Positions 26,215 to 37,484 of a stretch of 64,000 nucleotides of DNA are shown here, in pieces. The notes beneath the pieces are model-generated. The model made no database searches. It saw only the letters and a program-made list of their open reading frames with translations, and was not told the DNA's origin. The DNA comes from Rattus norvegicus (taxonomy: Eukaryota; Chordata; Mammalia; Rodentia; Muridae). The stretch covers positions 92,975,162 through 93,039,161 of the forward strand of contig NC_086027.1 in NCBI RefSeq assembly GCF_036323735.1, read 5' to 3'. Both the position numbers and the translations under genes were made by a program. Within the stretch, counting starts at the first letter, position 1. The number at the start of each line of letters is the position of its first letter.

Positions 26215-26600
26215 CTCCTTAGCATTCTTTAGAAAACAACCAGAAGTGGAATTACTGTGTGTGACCAAATTTAATCTTAGAAGAAATGACCACGCAGTTT
26301 TCCAGAGCGGTTGGGTAAGGAGATGTTTAAGAAACTTAACAGAATTTGAGTCTGAGCTTGTGTATATATTGTGCCAAAATGTAGTATTGTCCTGACTCTT
26401 AAATTGCAGCCTTTCTCTTTGGAAGTCTAACTATGGCATGCTATTATTTCAATGTGAAAATTGTTTTTGAGAATCTTTTCCTGTGTTTCTTGGCCATTTA
26501 CTAGTATTCTTTTGTGAAGTGTGTACGCTTTTGCCTTTGGTAAAATTAAGTTATCCTTTTATTGTTAATTTGTATGAGTTACTTGTTTTACCCATGCCTT
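26215..26600 (-). mobile_element. Ancient L1 (L1M-like) ORF2 3' fragment
   Basis: The plus strand is the complement of the L1 ORF2 C-terminal region: 'cagaagtggaattactgtgt', 'cagttttccagagcggttg', 'gagaatcttttcctgtg' and 'ttggccatttactagtattc' occur in the right order. All frames are broken. Confidence 0.75.
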
Positions 26601-26904
26601 TAACATGCTGCCTACATATCAAAATTTATATCACACCTGCTTAGGCTTGGGGAAATATACCTTTCATTTAGGATAAGAGATGTTACAGAAGTAGAGGTAA
26701 ACAGATTCTTGGGATGAGGTATGAGGGAAGGGCATAGCCCTTCTATGTGTGAACCCCTTTTCTACAATCTTCACGCATTCAACTATACTATAGCTCCCGA
26801 AGCCCTGGCCTTATGGGGTTTAATGGAGATGCTATTACACAGCTACACTTGCTAGAAGACTGAGTGGAGGAACCTGCCAAGCTTGTCCAGATTTTTCTTG
26901 GCCT

Positions 26905-27312
26905 CTGTTCTAGTTTTCTTTATGTTGTTGCAATAAAACATCCTGACCAAAATCAACATAATGGAGGAAATGGTTTGTTCAATCTACAAGAACAGACTAT
27001 AGTCTTTCATTATAGGGATGTCACAAAGAGAGGAGCTAGAGACAACTGATCCCATCACATCTACCATCAGAAGCAGAGAGAAACAAAGTATCTCATGTTG
27101 CCTACCTGCTTTGTTCTCAGCCAGCTCCCTCCACTGGTATAGAGCCAAGACCTCTGCCCACGAAATGATTCCACCCACAGTGAACTAGGTCAATTAACCA
27201 TTAAGACACTCCCTCACAGACCCACCTACTAGCCCGACTGGTCTAGGCAACATCAATTAAGACTCCCTTCTCAAGTGAGTCTTGTATCAGGTTGACAGAT
27301 AAAGCTTGACAT
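26905..27312 (-). mobile_element. ERVL-MaLR LTR (MT-like)
   Basis: Complement of an LTR: it starts 'tgttgttgcaataaaacatc', contains the 'gttctcagccagctccctcc' block and ends 'tgtatcaggttgacagataa'. Confidence 0.75.
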
Positions 27313-27555
27313 CACAGCCACTCTGTGCACTGCTCCTTCCTCTAGGGCAAGGTTCAGGAGCCCTTCTGAAACAAAGACATCAGAGAATGTTTTTATAGCC
27401 AGGTCCAAGAGAGAAAAGTAGGGGCTGATTAGAGTATAATTTTAGTTTTTCTGACCCACTTTGGGGTTTTCATGGCCTTCTTTGGGAAGTAAAATGAACA
27501 GGAGGAGGAATAAGGAGAAAAACAGAAAGGAAGAGGTTGGGGGAAAAACAGAAAC
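27313..27555. other. No recognised feature
   Basis: Short stretch with nothing identifiable. Confidence 0.5.
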
Positions 27556-27572
27556 AGAGACAGAGAGAGAGA

Positions 27573-27620
<48 letters not shown>
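27556..27620. repeat. (GA)n microsatellite
   Basis: A GA run with one early interruption, followed by a C9 run at about 27637. Confidence 0.95.
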
Positions 27621-27623
<3 letters not shown>

Positions 27624-27659
27624 ATACACACATGTGCCCCCCCCCAACACACACACACT

Positions 27660-28879
27660 CACAGACACAAAGGATCAATTTACTTTCTAAGACTTCCTTC
27701 TGAGGTAAAAAGCATCCGAACATCAAGTTAGTCACCAGGGCTACGGGGGCAATGAGTCAGGAGTCATGGATGAGAACCAAAGCAGACCAAAGAAAACAAA
27801 AGGAAAACATTTACCATATGACAACATGTGAACAAAGAAAAGATAACAAAGTCAATTTCTTCAGATAAAAAAAAACAGAGTCTGAAGTAAGAAACATGCT
27901 ACATGCTAAACAAAACATTAGACACATCAGCTGTGCATATTATGAACTAGAAGCCCCACTAAACATCCAAAATGAAGCCCCAAAAAACGTGAAAACGTAA
28001 AATGAGACTTTGTGACCCAGGAGAGCCATGGTGTAACTGAGGCCACACAAAGAAGGAAGACAGCAGAATGTGAACAGAAGCAGAGTTTGGGATGCTAATT
28101 CTTCAGAATTTCTTAATAACTATAAATCCCCATGTTCAAGACGCTGAAACAAGCCAACCAGAATAAGCACAAGGAAATAGTGCAGAAGATGCCTAGTCAA
28201 AGGAAGCCAGTGGAAGAACAGGAGAAAATCAATATCTGTGAAAGAAAAAAGATGAACTGCATCTATTTAAAAAAGAAAAGAATGACCAGAATTTGTCATA
28301 TAAACGCTATAAAAGCCCAAAGTACCATAGACTGTCATTTCATATGCTTAAATAAAATCATACTGTCTAGCCAAAACTGTATAGACAGAGAAACTATGTT
28401 TGTAAAATAAAGGTATTTCTCGGGAAAATAAAAATCAAAAAGGTCCTAAAGGAAGTTCCCAGGCAAAGAGAAAATGAAGACAACAAGTGGAGACTTGGAA
28501 CCAGAGTAAAGAAGGCAGGAGGTCAGAAATGGGAAACGTCTAAATAACCATAAATAACTTCTTCCCATTCTAAAGTTAATCTTTAAAGGGTGACCTGCTA
28601 GTTAAAGGCAAAAGATAAAGTTATTAAAACTGTGAGTTCAAACACATGACAGAACAAAATGTATGTCAACCACAGTTGAAACTGAAATATAGCATGTCAC
28701 CTCTGATATGAAATGACCCAAAACATTTGAAGACAGTATGAGCTAAAAAGAACACTTGGTGTGACTTAAAAATAAAAAATTCACATATAGAAATGTCAAT
28801 GGAATACTAAAAATAACCAATCAAAAAGGAAGAAGAAAAAGGCATCAAGTCACAGCCTATAGAATAAGCCTTATGATGG
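27660..28879. other. No recognised feature (A-rich)
   Basis: A-rich sequence that could hide a decayed L1, but I see no clear motif order. A 92-codon lysine-rich frame at 28132-28410 is a by-product of the A-rich composition. Confidence 0.45.
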
Positions 28880-29000
28880 TCCCATTAAATGTGAAGCATT
28901 TCAACTAAATGGGAAATTGCTATATTGACTATAAACAAAATACCCAATCAGTTACTGTCTAAGCATTCACTTAAAACATAGTTAATACATAAAATGGTGG
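28880..29000 (+). mobile_element. Possible ancient L1 ORF2 (endonuclease region) fragment
   Basis: 'caaaatacccaatcagttac' followed by 'tgtctaagcattcacttaaa' resembles the L1 region that encodes the start of the endonuclease domain in old elements. Confidence 0.35.
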
Positions 29001-29009
29001 AAACTTACA

Positions 29010-29355
29010 TAACAGAAGCACTAATCATGGGCTAGATATATATCTCCTCCCAAATTCATTCATTAGTATCTTAACCACCAAGGTATGAGGCAAGTTTAAA
29101 GAGGTAACTAGGGTAGGAAAGTAGAGTCCTGATGAATGAGTGAAATGTCCTTATAAACATAGCCTGAGAGAGCTCCCTCTTCCTCCCACCATACTGAGGA
29201 TACCTTGAAAAGCTTTTAGTGTTGAGATGAGACCTGCCACACAAGCCAGGACACTCAATGTCTGCCTTCTAAGAGATAAGAAATGAGTTTCTGTTGATTA
29301 TACATCTCTTCATCCACAGCACTTTACCACAGCGTCCTGGACAGACTAAGATACT
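29010..29355 (+). mobile_element. MLT1/MST-like ERVL-MaLR LTR
   Basis: The order matches MLT1: 'ctcccaaattcattcattag', 'taaccaccaaggtatgagg', 'gagagagctccctcttcctc', 'aagaaatgagtttctgttga' and the terminal 'ggacagactaagata'. Confidence 0.8.
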
Positions 29356-29711
29356 AAGAGAATGAAAGTTGTGGTGTCTCTATTCATAATGGGTAAAGAA
29401 GGGTTTATGTAGTAAAACCATCCTGGAGTGAGATGACTTGCATAGTGTTTAGCAGGACCAAGTCATCCAGTAGGCACATAAACCTTCAACTCAAACAGAT
29501 CTAAACTAGGGAGGCTCAATGAAGGAAAAAACTGGCCTAAAAGCAGAAATGAACAAGTCCACTATTATATGTGTAGATTTTTAAAACTGTCCTCTCAGTG
29601 CTTGCAAAAACAGAGACCCAGACACCAGTGAGTGAAATCAGTGTCAAGCAGCCTAGCCTACTCACATGTGTAGACCATTTGACCAGACAATAGCAAAATG
29701 TATGTTCTTTT
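29356..29711. other. No recognised feature
   Basis: Pre-insertion host DNA flanking the full-length L1; its last bases, TTTT before AAAA, form the L1 endonuclease site. Confidence 0.5.
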
Positions 29712-29726
29712 AAAAAGTGCCTGTGG
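29712..29726. repeat. Target-site duplication, left copy (full-length L1)
   Basis: AAAAAGTGCCTGTGG, exactly repeated at 36748-36762 (the A residues merge with the poly(A) tail there). The preceding TTTT makes the cut site TTTT/AAAA, as L1 endonuclease prefers. Confidence 0.97.
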
Positions 29727-30332
29727 GACCCGCGGATCCCGGCCCGCAGCAGCTCTCTGCTCCCAGACCCGGTGAGAGAGAGACCCAACCGCCTGGTCAG
29801 GTGGGCACTCCTGAGGCTGCAGAGCGGAAGAGACCACCAACACTGCTCACCCCTGCCCACATCCCTGGCCCAAGAGGAAACTGTATAAGGCCTCTGGGCT
29901 CCCGTGGGGGAGGGCCCAGGAGCGGCAGGACCCCTGCCGGAGACACCGCCAGACCCTGAAGGAAACAGACCGGATAAACAGTTCTCTGCACCCAAATCCC
30001 GTGGGAGGGAGAGCTAAACCTTCAGAGAGGCAGACAGGCCTGGGAAACCAGAAGAGACTGCTCCCTGCACACACATCTCGGACGCCAGAGGAAAAAGCCA
30101 AAGACCATCTGGAACCCTGGTGCACTGAAGCTCCCGGAAGGGGCGGCACAGGTCTTCCTGGTTGCTTCCGCTGCAGAGAGCCCCTGGGCAGCACCCCACG
30201 AGCGAACTTGAGCCTCGGGACCACAGGTAAGACCAAATTTTCTGCTGCAAGAAAGCTGCCTGGTGAGCTTGGGACACACGGAAGCAGAATTTCTCTAGAA
30301 CCAGGCACGTTCTGTGTTTACCGGAAGTCCCA
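29727..30332 (+). promoter_or_regulatory. L1 5' UTR monomer 1
   Basis: GC-rich, CpG-containing unit that repeats at 30333 with a 606-bp offset. In rodent L1s such tandem monomers carry the internal pol II promoter. The L1 begins at the 'acccgcggatcccgg' block, so the 5' end falls at or near a monomer junction. The unit keeps open frames on both strands because it is stop-poor. Confidence 0.9.
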
Positions 30333-31069
30333 CACCCGCGGATCCCGGCCCGCAGCAGCTCTCTGCTCCCAGACCCGGTGAGAGAGAGACCCAACCGCCT
30401 GGTCAGGTGGGCACTCCTGAGGCTGCAGAGCGGAAGAGACCACCAACACTGCTCACCCCTGCCCACATCCCTGGCCCAAGAGGAAACTGTATAAGGCCTC
30501 TGGGCTCCCGTGGGGGAGGGCCCAGGAGCGGCAGGACCCCTGCCGGAGACACCGCCGGACCCTGAAGGAAACAGACCGGATAAACAGTTCTCTGCACCCA
30601 AATCCCGTGGGAGGGAGAGCTAAACCTTCAGAGAGGCAGACAGGCCTGGGAAACCAGAAGAGACTGCTCCCTGCACACACATCTCGGACGCCAGAGGAAA
30701 AAGCCAAAGACCATCTGGAACCCTGGTGCACTGAAGCTCCCAGAAGGGGCGGCACAGGTCTTCCTGGTTGCTGCCGCTGCAGAGAGCCCCTGGACAGCAC
30801 CCCACGAGCAAACCTGAGCCTCGGGACCACAGGTAAGACCAAATTTTCTGCTGCAAGAAAGCTGCCTGGTGAACTCAAGACACAGGCCCACAGGAACAGC
30901 TGAAGACCTGTAGAGAGGAAAAACTACACGCCCGAAAGCAGAACACTCTGTCCCCATAACTGACTGAAAGAGAGGAAAACAGGTCTACAGCACTCCTGAC
31001 ACACAGGCTTATAGGACAGTCTAGCCACTGTCAGAAATAGCAGAACAAAGTAACACTAGAGGTAATCTG
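30333..31069 (+). promoter_or_regulatory. L1 5' UTR monomer 2 and unique leader
   Basis: Positions 30333 to about 30875 are nearly identical to monomer 1 (a handful of substitutions, e.g. gggcag versus ggacag). After the shared 'gctgcctggtga' the sequence becomes a unique leader of about 190 bp that runs to the ORF1 start. Confidence 0.9.
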
Positions 31070-32143
31070 ATGGCGAGAGGCAAGCGCAGGAACCCAAGCA
31101 ACAGAAACCAAGACTACATGCCATCATCGGAGCCCAATTCTCCCACCAAAACAAACATGGAATATCCAAACACACCAGAAAAGCAAGATCTAGTTTCAAA
31201 ATCATATTTGATCATGATGCTGGAGGACTTCAGGAAAGACCTGAACACACTTAGGGAAGCACAGGAAAACATTAATAAACAAGTAAAAGCCTACAGAGAG
31301 GAATCGCAAAAATCCCTGAAAGAATTCCAGGAAAACACAATCAAACAGTTGAAGGAATTAAAAATGGAAATAGAAGCAATCAAGAAAGAACACATGGAAA
31401 CAACCCTGGATATAGAAAACCAAAAGAAGAGACAAGGAGCTGTAGATACAAGCTTCACCAACAGAATACAAGAGATGGAAGAGAGAATCTCAGGAGCAGA
31501 AGATTCCATAGAAATCATTGACTCAACTGTCAAAGATAATGTAAAGCGGAAAAAGCTACTGGTCCAAAACATACAGGAAATCCAGGACTCAATGAGAAGA
31601 TCAAACCTAAGGATAATAGGTATAGAAGAGAGTGAAGACTCCCAGCTCAAAGGACCAGTAAATATCTTCAACAAAATCATAGAAGAAAACTTCCCTAACC
31701 TAAAAAAAGAGATACCCATAGACATACAGGAAGCCTACAGAACTCCAAATAGATTGGACCAGAAAAGAAACACCTCCCGTCACATAATTGTCAAAACACC
31801 AAACGCACAAAATAAAGAAAGAATATTAAAAGCAGTAAGGGAAAAAGGTCAAGTAACATATAAAGGGAGACCTATCAGAATCACACCAGACTTCTCGCCA
31901 GAAACTATGAAGGCCAGAAGATCCTGGACTGATGTTATACAGACCCTAAGAGAACACAAATGCCAGCCCAGATTACTGTATCCAGCAAAACTCTCAATTA
32001 ACATTGATGGAGAAACCAAGATATTCCATGACAAAACCAAATTTACACAATATCTTTCTACAAATCCAGCACTACAAAGGATAATAAATGGTAAAGCCCA
32101 ACATAAGGAGTCAAGCTATACCCTAGAAGAAGCAAGAAACTAA
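31070..32143 (+). CDS. L1 ORF1 protein (ORF1p), intact
   Basis: This 357-residue frame encodes the L1 RNA-binding protein and nucleic-acid chaperone, which coats L1 RNA as trimers in cytoplasmic RNPs. A basic N-terminus (MARGKRRN) precedes a long charged heptad-like coiled coil, at about residues 50-175, that mediates trimerisation. An RRM-like domain follows from about 178 to 255, starting at the SNLRIIGIEE block. The C-terminal domain, about 262-335, contains KGRPIRITPDFS and the RNA-binding region around MKARRSW. Length matches mouse ORF1p (357-371 aa). No stop or frameshift is visible. The start is the first ATG after the 5' UTR, and the stop lies 25 bp before the first ORF2 ATG, as expected for the bicistronic L1 mRNA. 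Intact coding is seen; expression and activity are not shown by sequence. Confidence 0.96.
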   Translation: MARGKRRNPSNRNQDYMPSSEPNSPTKTNMEYPNTPEKQDLVSKSYLIMMLEDFRKDLNTLREAQENINKQVKAYREESQKSLKEFQENTIKQLKELKMEIEAIKKEHMETTLDIENQKKRQGAVDTSFTNRIQEMEERISGAEDSIEIIDSTVKDNVKRKKLLVQNIQEIQDSMRRSNLRIIGIEESEDSQLKGPVNIFNKIIEENFPNLKKEIPIDIQEAYRTPNRLDQKRNTSRHIIVKTPNAQNKERILKAVREKGQVTYKGRPIRITPDFSPETMKARRSWTDVIQTLREHKCQPRLLYPAKLSINIDGETKIFHDKTKFTQYLSTNPALQRIINGKAQHKESSYTLEEARN

Positions 32144-32168
32144 TCGTCTTGGCAACAAAACAAAGAGA

Positions 32169-33209
32169 ATGAAAGCACACAAACATAACCTCACATCAAA
32201 TATGAATATAACGGGAAGCAATAATCACTATTCCTTAATATCTCTCAATATCAATGGCCTCAACTCCCCAATAAAAAGACATAGATTAACAAACTGGATA
32301 CGCAACGAGGACCCTGCATTCTGCTGCCTACAGGAAACACACCTCAGAGACAAAGACAGACACTACCTCAGAGTGAAAGGCTGGAAAACAACTTTCCAAG
32401 CAAATGGTCAGAAGAAGCAAGCTGGAGTAGCCATTCTAATATCAAATAAAATCAATTTCCAACTAAAAGTCATCAAAAAAGATAAGGAAGGACACTTCAT
32501 ATTCATCAAAGGAAAAATCAACCAAGATGAACTCTCAATCCTAAATATCTATGCCCCAAATACAAGGGCACCTACATATGTAAAAGAAACCTTACTAAAG
32601 CTCAAAACACACATTGCACCTCACACAATAATAGTGGGAGATTTCAACACCCCACTCTCATCAATGGACAGATCATGGAAACAGAAATTAAACAGTGATG
32701 TAGACAGACTAGGAAAAGTCATGAGCCAAATGGACTTAACGGATATTTATAGAACATTCTATCCTAAAGCAAAAGGATATACCTTCTTCTCAGCTCCTCA
32801 TGGTACTTTCTCCAAAATTGACCATATAATTGGTCAAAAAACGGGCCTCAACAGGTACAGAAAGATAGAAATAATCCCATGCGTGCTATCGGACCACCAC
32901 GGCCTAAAACTGGTCTTCAATGACAATAAGGGAAGAATGCCCACATATACGTGGAAATTGAACAATGCTCTACTCAATGATAACCTGGTCAAGGAAGAAA
33001 TAAAGAAAGAAATTAAAAACTTTTTAGAATTTAATGAAAATGAAGATACAACATACTCAAACTTATGGGACACAATGAAAGCTGTGCTAAGAGGAAAACT
33101 CAGCGCTGAGTGCCTGCAGAAAGAAACAGGAAAGAGCATATGTCAGCAGCTTGACAGCACACCTAAAAGCTCTAGAACAAAAAGAAGCAAATACACCCAG
33201 GAGGAGTAG
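32169..33209 (+). pseudogene. L1 ORF2, N-terminal endonuclease part, ending in a frameshift
   Basis: Encodes the apurinic/apyrimidinic-like endonuclease of L1 ORF2p, which nicks target DNA at TTTT/AA. Catalytic landmarks are visible: Asn in SLNINGLN (residue 27), Glu in LQETH (residue 56), the IIVGDFNTP block with Asp and Asn, SAPHGTFSKIDHII, and the SDHHGL active-site triad. The conserved sequence runs to ...TMKAVLRGKL at about codon 311; thereafter the frame is wrong (a short unrelated tail) and stops at 33209. The cause is a 2-bp deletion at about 33101. The ATG at 32169 adds about 12 residues relative to ITGSNNH; an internal ATG at 32202 is an alternative start. Without the RT domain this product could at most nick DNA. 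Confidence 0.93.
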
Positions 33210-36027
33210 AAGGCAGGAAATAATCAAACTCAGAGCTGAAATCAACCAAGTAGAAACAAAAAGGACCATAGAAAGAATCAACAGAACCAAAAGTTGGTTC
33301 TTTGAGAAAATCAACAAGATAGATAAACCCTTAGCCAGACTAACGAGAGGACACAGAGAGTGTGTCCAAATTAACAAAATCAGAAACGAAAAGGGAGACA
33401 TAACTACAGATTCGGAGGAAATTCAAAAAATCATCAGATCTTACTATAAAAACCTATATTCAACAAAATTTGAAAATCTTCAGGAAATGGACAATTTCCT
33501 AGACAGATACCAGGTATCGAAGTTAAATCAGGAACAGATAAACCAGTTAAACAACCCCATAACTCCTAAGGAAATAGAAGCAGTCATTAAAGGTCTCCCA
33601 ACCAAAAAGAGCCCAGGTCCAGACGGGTTTAGTGCAGAATTCTATCAAACCTTCATAGAAGACCTCATACCAATATTATCCAAACTATTCCACAAAATTG
33701 AAACAGATGGAGCCCTACCGAATTCCTTCTATGAAGCCACAATTACTCTTATACCTAAACCACACAAAGACACAACAAAGAAAGAGAACTTCAGACCAAT
33801 TTCCCTTATGAATATCGACGCAAAAATACTCAATAAAATTCTGGCAAACCGAATTCAAGAGCACATCAAAACAATCATCCACCATGATCAAGTAGGCTTC
33901 ATCCCAGGCATGCAGGGATGGTTTAATATACGGAAAACCATCAACGTGATCCATTATATAAACAAACTGAAAGAACAGAACCACATGATCATTTCATTAG
34001 ATGCTGAGAAAGCATTTGACAAAATTCAACACCCCTTCATGATAAAAGTCCTGGAAAGAATAGGAATTCAAGGCCCATACCTAAACATAGTAAAAGCCAT
34101 ATACAGCAAACCAGTTGCTAACATTAAACTAAATGGAGAGAAACTTGAAGCAATCCCACTAAAATCAGGGACTAGACAAGGCTGCCCACTCTCTCCCTAC
34201 TTATTCAATATAGTTCTTGAAGTTCTAGCCAGAGCAATCAGACAACAAAAGGAGATCAAAGGGATACAGATCGGAAAAGAAGAGGTCAAAATATCACTAT
34301 TTGCAGATGACATGATAGTATATTTAAGTGATCCCAAAAGTTCCACCAGAGAACTACTAAAGCTGATAAACAACTTCAGCAAAGTGGCTGGGTATAAAAT
34401 TAACTCAAATAAATCAGTTGCCTTCCTCTATACAAAAGAGAAACAAGCCGAGAAAGAAATTAGGGAAACGACACCCTTCATAATAGACCCAAATAATATA
34501 AAGTACCTCGGTGTGACTTTAACCAAGCAAGTAAAAGATCTGTACAATAAGAACTTCAAGACACTGAGGAAAGAAATTGAAGAAGACCTCAGAAGATGGA
34601 AAGATCTCCCATGCTCATGGATTGGCAGGATTAATATGGTAAAAATGGCCATTTTACCAAAAGCAATCTACAGATTCAATGCAATCCCCATCAAAATACC
34701 AATCCAATTCTTCAAAGAGTTAGACAGAACAATTTGCAAATTCATCTGGAATAACAAAAAACCCAGGATAGCTAAAGCTATCCTCAACAATAAAAGGACT
34801 TCAGGGGGAATCACTATCCCTGAACTCAAGCAGTATTACAGAGCAATAGTGATAAAAACTGCATGGTATTGGTACAGAGACAGACAGATAGACCAATGGA
34901 ATAGAATTGAAGACCCAGAAATGAACCCACACACCTATGGTCACTTGATTTTTGACAAAGGAGCCAAAACCATCCAATGGAAAAAAGATAGTATTTTCAG
35001 CAAATGGTGCTGGTTCAACTGGAGGGCAACATGTAGAAGAATGCAGATCGATCCATCCTTATCACCCTGTACAAAGCTTAAGTCCAAGTGGATCAAGGAC
35101 CTCCACATCAAACCAGACACACTCAAACTAATAGAAGAAAAACTAGGGAAGCATCTGGAACACATGGGCACTGGAAAAAATTTCCTGAACAAAACACCAA
35201 TGGCTTATGCTCTAAGATCAAGAATCCACAAATGGGATCTCATAAAACTGCAAAGCTTCTGTAAGGCAAAGGACACTGTTGTTAGGACAAAACGGCAACC
35301 AACAGATTGGGAAAAGATCTTTACCAATCCTACAACAGATAGAGGCCTTATTTCCAAAATATACAAAGAACTCAAGAAGTTAGACCGCAGGGAAACAAAT
35401 AACCCTATTAAAAAATGGGGTTCAGAGCTAAACAAAGAATTCACAGCTGAGGAATGCCGAATGGCTGAGAAACACCTAAAGAAATGTTCAACATCTTTAG
35501 TCATAAGGGAAATGCAAATCAAAACAACCCTGAGATTTCACCTCACACCAGTGCGATTGGCTAAGATCAAAAACTCAGGTGACAGCAGATGCTGGCGAGG
35601 ATGTGGAGAAAGAGGAACACTCCTCCATTGTTGGTGGGATTGCAGACTGGTAAAACCATTCTGGAAATCAGTCTGGAGGTTCCTCAGAAAATTGGACATT
35701 GAACTGCCTGATGATCCAGCTATACCTCTCTTGGGCATATACCCAAAAGATGCCTCAACATATAAAAGAGACACGTGCTCCACTATGTTCATCGCAGCCT
35801 TATTTATAATAGCCAGAAGCTGGAAAGAACCCAGATGCCCTTCAACAGAGGAATGGATACAGAAAATGTGGTACATCTACACAATGGAATATTACTCAGC
35901 TATCAAAAACAACGAGTTTATGAAATTCGTAGGCAAATGGTTGGAACTGGAAAATATCATCCTGAGTGAGCTAACCCAATCACAGAAAGACATACATGGT
36001 ATGCACTCATTGATAAGTGGCTATTAG
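33103..36027 (+). pseudogene. L1 ORF2, reverse transcriptase and C-terminal part, out of frame with its start
   Basis: The conserved ORF2 frame resumes at 33103 and is open to its normal end SLISGY at 36027; the first ATG in this frame is at 33151. It covers the linker, then the RT: the KSPGPDGFSAEF and RPISLMN blocks, RQGCPLSPYLFN, and the catalytic FADD at 34300-34311. The thumb and C-terminal segment carry the C-X3-C-X7-H-X4-C motif (35590-35643). All catalytic signatures look intact. With two bases added, ORF2 would be about 1286 residues, close to human and mouse (1275-1281). As the sequence stands, the RT would need a second initiation or frameshifting to be made, so the copy is probably not autonomous. 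Confidence 0.93.
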
Positions 36028-36736
36028 CCCAAATGCTTGAATTACCCTAGATCCCTAGGACAAACGAAACTCAAGACGGATGATCAAAATGTGAATGCTT
36101 CACTCCTTCTTTAAATGAGGAAAAAGAATACCCTTGGCAGGGAAGGGAGAGGCAAAGATTAAAACAGAGACTGAAGGAACACCCATTCAGAGCCTGCCCC
36201 ACATGTGGCCCATACATATACAGCCACCCAATTAGACAAGATGGATGAAGCAAAGAAGTGCAGACCTACAGGAGCCGGATGTAGATCGCTCCTGAGAGAC
36301 ACAGCCAGAATACAGCAAATATAGAGGCGAATGCCAGCAGCAAACCACTGAACTGAGAATAGGTCCCCTATTGAAGGAATCAGAGAAAGAACTGGAAGAG
36401 CTTGAAGGGGCTCGAGACCCCAAAAGTACAACAATGCCAAGCAACCAGAGCTTCCAGGGACTAAGCCACTACCTAAAGACTATACATGGACTGACCCTGG
36501 ACTCTGACCCCATAGGTAGCAATGAATATCCTAGTAAGAGCACCAGTGGAAGGGGAAGCCCTGGGTCCTGCTAAGACTGAACCCACAGTGAACTAGTCTA
36601 TGGGGGGAGGGCGGCAATGGGGGGAGGGTTGGGAGGGGAACACCCATAAGGAAGGGGAGGGGGGAGGGGGATGTTTGCCCGGAAACCGGGAAAGGGAATA
36701 ACACTCGAAATGTATATAAGAAATACTCAAGTTAAT
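36028..36736 (+). other. L1 3' UTR with G-rich polypurine tract
   Basis: Non-coding 3' UTR; the G-rich segment at about 36601-36670 contains repeated runs of four to six G and could form G-quadruplexes. The same tract is present in the other L1 copies at 8.6, 9.9 and 57.9 kb. Confidence 0.9.
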
Positions 36737-36739
36737 AAA
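36734..36739 (+). terminator. L1 polyadenylation signal AATAAA
   Basis: AATAAA directly at the start of the genomic A tail (36737-36752). Confidence 0.8.
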
Positions 36740-36747
36740 AAAAAAAA

Positions 36748-36762
36748 AAAAAGTGCCTGTGG
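36748..36762. repeat. Target-site duplication, right copy (full-length L1)
   Basis: AAAAAGTGCCTGTGG, identical to 29712-29726. Confidence 0.97.
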
Positions 36763-37110
36763 AAAATTCACCAATACTAGAGACTATGAGGAAACATCTA
36801 ATATTTTTCAATTACATTTAGAAGAAATAAAATCCTAAGGATTATATTATCTTTTCACCAAGGAATGAAATTGATATTCAAACAGAAAAATAATTCTGAA
36901 AAACTAATTTCAAAATATATAAAAATTAAACAGGCATGGAGACAAAGAAAAACATGAACGTGAATATTTTTAATTAAATAAAGCCAAAAGTGTTGAATAT
37001 TATGGAATACAATTGAAATGGGGCATTCATTGCATTAAATGTTTACCTGGAATGGAACAAAAATCTTATACATTATTTAAGACAGATATCCTATACCTTA
37101 AAATAACAAG
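36763..37110. other. No recognised feature (AT-rich)
   Basis: AT-rich host DNA after the L1; possibly old L1 remains, not assignable. Confidence 0.45.
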
Positions 37111-37251
37111 TATAGATAAGAGACAATAAAAATGTTAAAAATCAATGAAATAGAAAATAAACAAATAAGAGTAGCAGGGCTAGTAAAAATATACAAAAAT
37201 AACTTAAAGATAGGGAATATACTTAGTGTACTGGAGTCACCAGGAATGCAT
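37111..37251. repeat. Inverted duplication, left arm (probable source)
   Basis: About 141 bp repeated in reverse complement at 37760-37900 with roughly five mismatches. The text resembles a piece of old L1 ORF2 ('aaaatcaatgaaatagaaaa'), but that assignment is weak. Confidence 0.9.
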
Positions 37252-37484
37252 ACTCATATGCAAAGTGTTAGATATGATCCCCAGGGTTTCTGGATCACCA
37301 GATCCAAAGTGGGGTCCACGGATTCTCATTTCTAATAATCCAGGTGGTTATAAAGCCTCTGGAAACAGTATTGTAAGAATCAGAGAGCTAGACTAATCAT
37401 AAAAATGGCCAGTATGAGGAGTGAAAATGAAACTACCTCTCTAAGTTTTGTAAATATGGAAAAGAAGGGATGTTCACCATTTTG

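Larger units (their letters stand above)
29727..36752 (+). mobile_element. Full-length young rat LINE-1 (L1Rn/mlvi2-type)
   Basis: A complete non-LTR retrotransposon: two 5' UTR monomers, ORF1, ORF2, a 3' UTR with G-rich tract, AATAAA and a ~16-nt A tail. It sits between perfect 15-bp target-site duplications, so it was copied in by target-primed reverse transcription fairly recently. ORF1 is intact. ORF2 spans its full expected length but is split by one 2-bp deletion near 33101. The host-side sequences on both sides (the 3' flank resumes with 'aaaattcacc') show a clean insertion. The mlvi2 subfamily name is an inference from the overall character of the copy. Confidence 0.97.

Noticed and set aside
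33151..36027. A separate 958-residue gene starting at the ATG at 33151
   Set aside because: The frame is already conserved upstream of that ATG to 33103; it is the C-terminal part of a frameshifted L1 ORF2.
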